Of a stretch of 64,000 bases of DNA, positions 52,346 to 60,000 are shown one piece after another. How positions within the stretch are numbered: the first letter of the stretch is position 1; the number at the start of each line of letters is the position of its first letter. The notes beneath the pieces were generated by a model, which was not told the origin of the DNA, ran no database searches, and saw nothing but the letters and a program-made list of their open reading frames with translations. Made by a program: the position numbers and the translations under genes. Origin of the DNA: Lachnospiraceae bacterium (GTDB lineage Bacteria > Bacillota > Clostridia > Lachnospirales > Lachnospiraceae); NCBI GenBank assembly GCA_017396555.1, contig JAFQLS010000045.1, positions 46,834 to 110,833 of the forward strand, in the 5' to 3' direction.

Positions 52346-53692
52346 CTAAATATTCATATTTAAGAATGCCGGCACAATTAATATTGCCATGGCAATAATT
52401 AACATCATAACCATTGGAACCAATAGTTTTGTACTACATTCTTCTGCCTTCTTTTTTGCTAATGTAATCTTATTTTTAGAAGCCTCCATCACTTCCAGCT
52501 TCAGTTGTGATTTGATTGAATTACTTCCTTTTAACAAATTTTGTTCAATTATATTTGCAAATTTTATGTATTCCCTAATACCACACCTTCTGCCAAACTC
52601 CTGATATGCCTGACGTTCTAAAATTCCATTATCAATTTTATTTTTTACGAGTTTCATTTCCTCATATACATATCTCTTACTCTTATTACCATCATAACTA
52701 TCAACAATCTTATTCCATGTATTTTTTATACTTTGCCCTGTATATTGCAATAGTGAAAACATAGAAACAAGCTCTGCATAATCAAGCCTAAGCTGCTCAT
52801 CTCTTTTCTTTACTTCCTTAGAAATATCACTATCTTTGCCTATATAAATCACTACTGCCATAACTATAGCCAATACCAAAAAAATCCAATTATAATTATC
52901 CTCTTCAATATTAAAATAACTCAACTTTTCAGAATCTATATTCTTAGGCAAATCAACCTCTTCATTATATTTGCTTTGTTTATTAATAGCATCCTGTATC
53001 TTACTCTCAAGACTTTTATCTGGTTCAATAATGCTATATTCTACATTATTTTCACACTGATATTCTCCCAAATAACAGACTACCATTAACGAGGCATTAC
53101 ATTTTCCATCAATATAAATTGCATTATCAAAATCAATATTTCCCTCATAATCAATATAACTATTTTCTGATAAAAAATATTCAAAGCTGACATCGTAATT
53201 ATTAATACTATCCGGTAAATTTACATTACTAACAATTTCATTCAGACTTTCATTATTACCACAAAATACCTTCTTCCATTCTTCCAATGCTTCTTCACAT
53301 ATCTTCCGTGCTTCTTCAATACTATATTCTTTTGCCGTAATATTTAATTTGATTTTATCCGACTTACCATCACTTAACACTTCGATTTGATAGTCTTTAC
53401 TTACTTCGCTATATGAAGGTCTAATTAATTTCGATAATTCTATTTCATCCTCTTTGAACATAACGCAGGAAATAATTCCCAGGCTGCCACACACTAAACA
53501 AACCAGGCCTATCATTTTGATTTTCTGATAATAAAATATTTTTACCTCATTAGTAATGTTCTCTTTTATTTTAAGTCTCTTAAAATTTTCTATTACATTT
53601 GAACTTTTTTTAATATATTGGAAAACTTTCTTATAACAAACTGTTAAAAACATCCCCAAAAATATTATTATTAGATAAATAAATTTAAACAT
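52346..53692 (-). CDS. TadC-type inner-membrane protein with a large outer insertion
   Basis: A 448-residue T2SS-F family protein. Membrane segments lie at about 1-18, 57-80, 272-290 and 427-446. The F domain is in the C-terminal third (ELVSMFSLLQYTGQSIKNTW, FGRRCGIREYIKFANIIEQN). Between segments 2 and 3 lies an extra region of about 190 residues that should be extracytoplasmic; ordinary TadC proteins of about 300 residues have no such region. TadC forms the platform together with TadB. Its start overlaps the end of TadB by 8 bases. Confidence 0.85.
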   Translation of the reverse strand: MFKFIYLIIIFLGMFLTVCYKKVFQYIKKSSNVIENFKRLKIKENITNEVKIFYYQKIKMIGLVCLVCGSLGIISCVMFKEDEIELSKLIRPSYSEVSKDYQIEVLSDGKSDKIKLNITAKEYSIEEARKICEEALEEWKKVFCGNNESLNEIVSNVNLPDSINNYDVSFEYFLSENSYIDYEGNIDFDNAIYIDGKCNASLMVVCYLGEYQCENNVEYSIIEPDKSLESKIQDAINKQSKYNEEVDLPKNIDSEKLSYFNIEEDNYNWIFLVLAIVMAVVIYIGKDSDISKEVKKRDEQLRLDYAELVSMFSLLQYTGQSIKNTWNKIVDSYDGNKSKRYVYEEMKLVKNKIDNGILERQAYQEFGRRCGIREYIKFANIIEQNLLKGSNSIKSQLKLEVMEASKNKITLAKKKAEECSTKLLVPMVMMLIIAMAILIVPAFLNMNI

Positions 53693-54416
53693 AATCCTCC
53701 ATATTTATTATTTTTTCGCTAAGTATTAAAGCCACTATAAATACTAATAAAAATACAGTCATTAAAATTTGTCCTAGCAATGTTTCATACATAACATCTA
53801 ACATATCTGGTGAAGTAAATTTCACATAACAAATTATAAAAAAGGGAATAACATTCATTATCTTTTGTTCAAATTTCTTCGCGGCAAAGATAACTTCTAT
53901 CTCTCTTTTTAATTCTATTCTGTCCGTTATACTATCCACAGTATCTCTTATTATTTCTACGATGTTTCCACTGCTTCTCTTAGAAATTTTCAAAATTTCT
54001 GCAAAAATAATAATTTCTTCTACCTCTGTTCTTATTGCAAATTCCATAAAAGCTTTTTCTACCGGAATATTGATATTAATTTTATTAATGACAATTTTTA
54101 GTTCTTTTGACAAATACGATTTATTACCATATAATTCCTTAGTTTCCTTTATAGAATTATTCAAAGCATTTTCAAATGAATATCCAACTAATAGATTGTT
54201 AGATAACACATTACACAAATCCTTAAATTCATTCATTATTTTATTTTTTTTCTTCCTTATAAACTCCTTTTTTTGATGTTTATAAAGTATAGGTAATATT
54301 GGCAACAGTATTAGATATGCTAATATATTTTCATAAAATAAGTATGAGATAACACCAATTAGTACACAATCAACCAAAACAAATCTTACTTTTTCAATCC
54401 AACCTATCTTTAGCAT
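53685..54416 (-). CDS. TadB-type inner-membrane platform protein
   Basis: A 243-residue T2SS-F family protein. Two N-terminal membrane segments are followed by the F domain (FKDLCNVLSNNLLVGYSFEN, EIIIFAEILKISKRSSGNIV) and two C-terminal segments (FIICYVKFTSPDMLD onward). It partners TadC in the Tad platform, driven by TadA. The ATG at 54416 has GGAGATTAAA upstream and follows the TadA stop directly. It is somewhat shorter than typical TadB. Confidence 0.85.
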   Translation of the reverse strand: MLKIGWIEKVRFVLVDCVLIGVISYLFYENILAYLILLPILPILYKHQKKEFIRKKKNKIMNEFKDLCNVLSNNLLVGYSFENALNNSIKETKELYGNKSYLSKELKIVINKININIPVEKAFMEFAIRTEVEEIIIFAEILKISKRSSGNIVEIIRDTVDSITDRIELKREIEVIFAAKKFEQKIMNVIPFFIICYVKFTSPDMLDVMYETLLGQILMTVFLLVFIVALILSEKIINMEDYV

Positions 54417-54417
54417 T

Positions 54418-55617
54418 TTAATCTCCATTCATTTTATAAAACATCATCTTATTTGAATTTACCAATTCATTATCAGTCTTCATCAAAACCATCTCATCAA
54501 AATCAAACTTATATAATGGATTAAGCTTTATATCTCCATCAGAATAATCAACAACTTCTGTAATTTCTAATACTTTTCTAGCCCTATTTCTTAACCTGCC
54601 AAGATGAACAATAATATCTACACCGGCTGCTATTTGCCCTTTTATGGCAGCCAATGGCATATCTATTCCCATCAAAACCATAGTTTCAAGCCTTGACAAC
54701 ATATCCTTAGGACTGTTTGCATGTCCGGTGCTTAAGGAACCATCGTGTCCCGTATTCATCGCTTGCAGCATATCTAAGGTTTCAGCTCCTCTTACCTCAC
54801 CTACAATAATTCTATCTGGTCTCATTCTAAGTGATGCTCTTATTAAATCCCTTATAGTAATCTCATTTTCACCTTGAGAATTTGCCTGTCTCATTTCTAA
54901 TCTTACCAAATTCTCAATTCCGGTTATTTGAAGCTCTGCCGAATCCTCAATTGTTATAATTCTTTCATTCTTTGGTATATAATCTGATAATGCATTTAGA
55001 AATGTAGTTTTTCCTGATCCTGTTCCACCACTTATGAAAATGTTATATCCTGCCTTTACAAATATCTCCAACGCTTTGGCAGCCTCAATTGTTATAGCTC
55101 CTATTTCAATTAATTTATCCATTGAAAGTCTTTCTTTAGGAAATTTTCTTATGGTGATAATTGGTCCATTTATAGCTATAGGATTCAATACCACATTTAC
55201 TCTTGAACCGTCTTTTAGTCTTATATCAACTATTGGTGTTGCCTCATTTACTCTTCTATTAACTCTGGATACAATTTGTTGAATAATATCCTGAAGCTTT
55301 TCCTCTGATTTAAAACTTAATTTGGATTTAAATATTTCTCCATTCATTTCATAAAAAACCGAATCGACGCCATTAACCATAATCTCAGTAATCTCTTCAT
55401 TTTCAAGCAATTCCTGCAACACATCCATTCCTCTTATAGAATGAAAGATTTCTTTTTTCAATCTAAGCTTTTCAGCAATTGATATTTTTTTTATTTCACT
55501 ATCCTTTAGAATAATCTCATCAATAATTTCTTTTATCTCATCATCACTTGCTTCGTTCTCTACATCAATACTGGAAATTATTTTATCTTTCATCTTATCA
55601 ATCTTACTCATATTCAT
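54418..55617 (-). CDS. tadA: TadA/CpaF secretion ATPase
   Basis: A 399-residue ATPase of the CpaF/TadA family that powers Tad pilus assembly. Motifs are Walker A FISGGTGSGKTTFLNAL, the Asp box ERIITIEDSAELQI, Walker B PDRIIVGEVRGAETLDMLQA, and the His box GHDGSLSTGHANSP. The N-terminal helical domain (about 1-85) is typical. It overlaps the TadZ-like gene by 14 bases. The ATG at 55617 has AGGGAATAAAG upstream. Confidence 0.95.
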   Translation of the reverse strand: MNMSKIDKMKDKIISSIDVENEASDDEIKEIIDEIILKDSEIKKISIAEKLRLKKEIFHSIRGMDVLQELLENEEITEIMVNGVDSVFYEMNGEIFKSKLSFKSEEKLQDIIQQIVSRVNRRVNEATPIVDIRLKDGSRVNVVLNPIAINGPIITIRKFPKERLSMDKLIEIGAITIEAAKALEIFVKAGYNIFISGGTGSGKTTFLNALSDYIPKNERIITIEDSAELQITGIENLVRLEMRQANSQGENEITIRDLIRASLRMRPDRIIVGEVRGAETLDMLQAMNTGHDGSLSTGHANSPKDMLSRLETMVLMGIDMPLAAIKGQIAAGVDIIVHLGRLRNRARKVLEITEVVDYSDGDIKLNPLYKFDFDEMVLMKTDNELVNSNKMMFYKMNGD

Positions 55618-56617
55618 CTTTATTCCCTATAATTTTTTTTACAAAATTTCCATATCGTCCAAAGCAAATATTATATAAGTCATAATCATCTGACGAGTCC
55701 TTTAAATATTCATCTATATTTATTTCTTTAATAAATCTCTCATTTATATCAATTTGATTACCTAAAAATTCTTTAAACTCCTTCATTTTACAATAAGAAA
55801 TTTTATCACTAATGAATGGCATAAATATCTTGTTACATATTGAAAATATCTTTACTACATCCGAAACCATATTTCCTATATCCAAAACTATAACCTCATA
55901 ATCACTCCACTTTGAAATATCCTTGATAAAGCTACACCATATTTCAACATCAATATTTCTAATATCCGCTGAATAACTCATAGGTGGAATATAATCCATA
56001 TTATGATATCTGTAGATACTTGCTTTAAACTTGAATTCCATATTTTCACTATTTTGTAAATAGAAATACATTAGATCTGAAATATCACTTATATATTCAC
56101 TTAATAAAATATCTTTTAATCCTGAAAATTCCTCTAAATTAATATAAAGTACACGCTTATTTAATCCTAATTGTTGTGCCAGCGTAATTGCAAATGTTGT
56201 TGTTCCACACCTATGGATGGGAGAATATACGCCATAAATAATCATATCCTTATTTCTAATAGCTGATAGTTTAGAAATATCCTTTTTTTCTGCATAATAT
56301 GTAGACACCTCTCTGACTATACTGTCACCAGCCTGATACTTTCTTATAGTCTGAAAATCATACATATTATCACTACTAGTGTTATCTGTTAACAAGAAGA
56401 TTTCAACGTTTAGAGATATAATTTCTGCGCATAATAATTTTTCAGGCAATAAAATAGCGCTAATCTCTACTTCATTAACATAATTAATCATTGATTCCAA
56501 ATTTGTAAATGCTGCAACTGAAAATGCTGCTTCTGATAATTGATTAATATATTCTGAAAACGCACTAACATATTCTTCATCTTCATCATATATTATAAGA
56601 TTTTCTTTTTTCAACAT
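55604..56617 (-). CDS. TadZ/CpaE-like ATPase
   Basis: A 337-residue protein: a receiver-like N-terminal region without phospho-acceptor evidence (MLKKENLIIYDEDEEYVSAF), followed by a MinD-like domain. The P-loop reads YSPIHRCGTTTFAITLAQQL, so the GK lysine is replaced, as in other atypical TadZ proteins. A Walker-B-like stretch is YEVIVLDIGNMV. TadZ positions the pilus machine at a cell pole. The ATG at 56617 has GGAGAGGGATA upstream. First gene of the Tad operon. Confidence 0.85.
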   Translation of the reverse strand: MLKKENLIIYDEDEEYVSAFSEYINQLSEAAFSVAAFTNLESMINYVNEVEISAILLPEKLLCAEIISLNVEIFLLTDNTSSDNMYDFQTIRKYQAGDSIVREVSTYYAEKKDISKLSAIRNKDMIIYGVYSPIHRCGTTTFAITLAQQLGLNKRVLYINLEEFSGLKDILLSEYISDISDLMYFYLQNSENMEFKFKASIYRYHNMDYIPPMSYSADIRNIDVEIWCSFIKDISKWSDYEVIVLDIGNMVSDVVKIFSICNKIFMPFISDKISYCKMKEFKEFLGNQIDINERFIKEINIDEYLKDSSDDYDLYNICFGRYGNFVKKIIGNKDEYE

Positions 56618-56642
56618 TATCCCTCTCCATTTATCGGGATGA

Positions 56643-56749
56643 AAAAAGTAAGATTGTTTTGATGTATTTGTATTATATATCATCTTATATTATTTGTAAA
56701 GTAAAAATTTTACTTTTTTTGAATATTTTTTTACTTTTAAGTCTATAAT
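56643..56749. promoter_or_regulatory. Tad operon promoter with palindromic operator and half-sites
   Basis: On the minus strand TTTACA (56695-56700) and TATAAT (56672-56677) with a 17-base spacer drive the Tad operon. A perfect 19-base palindrome AAAGTAAAAATTTTACTTT (56698-56716) overlaps the -35 box. A second TTTTACTTTT lies at 56729-56738, 21 bases from the first half-site, and a further half-site AAAAAGTAAG near 56643-56652. On the plus strand TATAAT at 56744-56749 may serve the YaaL gene. Confidence 0.6.
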
Positions 56750-56792
56750 TACCATATATTATAATTAGGAAGATTTTAAGAAAGGAAAAAAT

Positions 56793-57011
56793 ATGCTTAG
56801 TCTCTTTAAAAAAGAAAAAGAAGAAACAAATTTTAATCCTCTTATAAGTGAATTAGAATCTACAAAAAATGACCTCTGTGCTGCATATTCCAATTTTGAA
56901 AATGCAATTGATCCGGATTTGGTTGACAGTTGTATTTATGAATTACAGGCTATACAGCTACGATATAAATTTTTACTAACCAAAATTAGAGAAATGGATT
57001 CTACTAATTAG
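56793..57011 (+). CDS. YaaL-like protein (DUF2508)
   Basis: A 72-residue soluble protein (MLSLFKKEKEETNFNPLISE). The helical pattern NDLCAAYSNFENAIDPDLVD, then CIYELQAIQLRYKFLL fits the DUF2508/YaaL family of short Firmicute proteins, usually near recR or bofA; function unknown. Here it stands alone and divergent from the Tad operon. AAGAAAGGAAAAA precedes the ATG. Confidence 0.82.
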   Translation: MLSLFKKEKEETNFNPLISELESTKNDLCAAYSNFENAIDPDLVDSCIYELQAIQLRYKFLLTKIREMDSTN

Positions 57012-57043
57012 CAGTCTGATATTCACTTCTACTCAATTATACA

Positions 57044-57086
57044 AAAATAGTGCCCTCCACATCATTTTATGGAGGACACTATTTTT
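57044..57086. terminator. Bidirectional terminator between yaaL and the surface protein
   Basis: A long stem AAAATAGTG-CCTCCA with TGGAGG-CACTATTTT (one mismatch) is followed by T-tracts on both strands. It ends at the stop of the large surface-protein gene. Confidence 0.88.
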
Positions 57087-60000
57087 TATTTTTTCTTAAA
57101 TTTTACCTTCTTGCCCACTCCCCGACTCTTTAACATAGGCTTATATATTTTAAACTTTGCCTTAGGTACATTGATGGTTGCTTTTGCATTAATTCCCTTA
57201 AATGCATTTTTACCAACCTTCTTCTTATTAAGAAGCTTTGTTTTAATTGTAATATTCTTTAATTTCTTACATCCATAGAATGCTGACTTACCAATTTTCT
57301 TAACTTTAGCAGGAATCGTAATTTTGGTAAGCGATGTACATTTATAAAACGCCTTATCTCCTATAGTAGTCACTGAAGCTCCTATTTTAACAGTTTTCAA
57401 TTTTTTGCAGCCCGAAAAAGCATTTTTCTCTATAGATGTTACCTTGTATACAATTCCATTTATTTTAACCTTATTAGGAATGTTAATACTTGTTATCTTC
57501 TTGTTCTTTGGCTTAACATATGACACTGTACCATTTGATTTTCCAGCCTTCGTCACCTTATAACTATTACCCTTTGTATCCTTAAGTATAGCTCCTTTTT
57601 TAGGTAGTGTCTTTGTTGGCGACTTTACAGGAATTTCATCCTTCTTTGTTGCCCCACATACAATACATGTGTATGTCTTTATTCCCTTTTCCTTCTCAGT
57701 CGGTTGCTTCGTTATTACACCTGTATTATATTTATGTACTTCCAAATTGCCATACTCAAATATTTCTGTTCCTTCTGCACCACATTCGCACGACTTGTGG
57801 TATCTTGCTTTACACTTACATGTTGCTTTCGATACCTTGTAAGCATCAGTTACAACTTCCCTGTCAAATACATGAACGTGAGGTATTTCTTCCCAAATCG
57901 CCGTTACCACTGTATTTTCTGTTATTTCAATAATATCACCTATTGCTTTTTCAACACCACCAATGCTCCATGCTTTGAACCTCATTCCTTCAGGTGCAGT
58001 AAAGTTACATTCAGGAAGTGTATACTCGTCCAAAATCCCAAATAACTTATTCATTTCTCCTGTACCCTCTCCGGCCTCAAAGGAAACAGTATATTTTACA
58101 ATAATATCCGGCGAATAAACTATTACATTTGCGTCAGTTTTATTGCTATTTTGCATAGTCGAATAATCTACTGTCCAATTTACATCGTTTATATTCAAAG
58201 TAACTGCACTTGCAAGGGTATGAGTTGAATTGTCCTGACTCATTTTCAATGTTGTCTTATAACGATAAATTGCTCCATTTTCAATTATTCCTGCCACATC
58301 TTCCCATTCATCTCCATTTTTCTTCTGCCATATTCCGTTTCCGTCTACACTAACTTTATCTAATTGAGTATTATATATAAAACCATTTTCCGGAATAAAT
58401 AGTGTTTCTCCTGCTGTAAAAAATGTTGGGAAATCATCGCAATTTGCAATAACACTGTTAACTATATATAGTAACTTTACATCCTCTCTCAAATCCTCTA
58501 GTGAATCCACAGTAATTTGCTTTTCAAATGTCACATGATCTTTCTTGCTCACTCTTAAAATGTATGTACCAGCAGCTATTCCATCAATTATGTAATAAGG
58601 ATTATTTCCTACTCTATATGTCACATATTTTACTTCTTCTCCCTGGAGTAGTTCTATAAGAGTTTCATCATTGCTATTTCCTAAATTTTCAACATAACCC
58701 GTAAGCTTAACACCACCTACAGTTACGACTGTTACTATAAAATCCTTACTTGTTTCCAAATAATTGTCATCTTCAACAGTAGTTACTCGTACAGTCACAT
58801 CTCCTGCCTCATTTCCAGAAATAAATTGTCCTGAATTAATGCTACAGCCTTTACTTTCGCCAACAATTTCATATGTTTTACTTGAACTTCCGGCTATGAT
58901 AACTCGATTATGCAAATCAATTGTATTACCATTTATTCCTACCACTGAATTTGTTGTTGTAATTGGACGTTCTACCTTATTTATTGTTAATGTACCATAA
59001 TTAAATCCACTGGCAGCGGTATAATTATCTCCCTCAAATACACCAAAAGTAATCTCATAGGTTCCGGCATTTTTTACCTGTTGCTGCACATATATTCTAC
59101 CCATTCCTATTTTTGTTGAAGTTGGAGATGCTATTTCAATATAATCACCACTGTAGTCCACCGGTGAAAGCTCCGGTACCTCAAAATCAGAAAGCATTGG
59201 CATTTTCTTTTTTATTATATAACTACATGTAAATTCTCCCGTAAAATTGCCTTTACCTTTAATAGTTAACCAATAATTTCCAGCGTTAGTCTGCACATTA
59301 TCAATTACATCATAATCTTCTTCTGAAAAAATATAATCTCCATATTTAACTTCTTCAATTTCCTGTGTCTGAGGACTACCATTATATGTCAAATCATCTC
59401 CTAAAGTTACATATCCATAAATTGTCTTTGGATTAATAACGAAATCATCACTACCTGTATAAATTGTATCCATAGTTTCATAGGTTAAATACACTGTATA
59501 ATTACCAGCCTTTTTTGGTTCTTCCTCGGTTCTAGCATATACATCACCGTTTCTTGTAATTCCTTCATATTCTACTGTCTTTTTAACCATATAACCCGTC
59601 GGTGTACTATACCAGAGATATCCAAGAGTTGTAGTATCATTATAATTATAAGTTGTATCTGGCATACTTATTTCGATTTCTGCTCTATTCTTTTCCTTTA
59701 TAGTTACTTTAATAGTTTTCGTAACCTCAGTATAATTTTCATCTGATGGAAAATTCAGTCTTACAGTTACATCTCCTGTAATATCGCCGGATGTCAAGTA
59801 TCCATAACTATCTACTGTACATCCTAAGTCATCTCCTACGAACTCATAGCTTGGAGATTCACTTGCTTCATTATCCGTATATGCAAGTTTAACTACATTA
59901 CCACCCTTGATTACACTTATAGGAGTGGTTACTACAACAGGATTCTCGGCCTTTACTACTGTGAAACTACCTTCTGCAAGCCCATACCACAAAAAATTAC

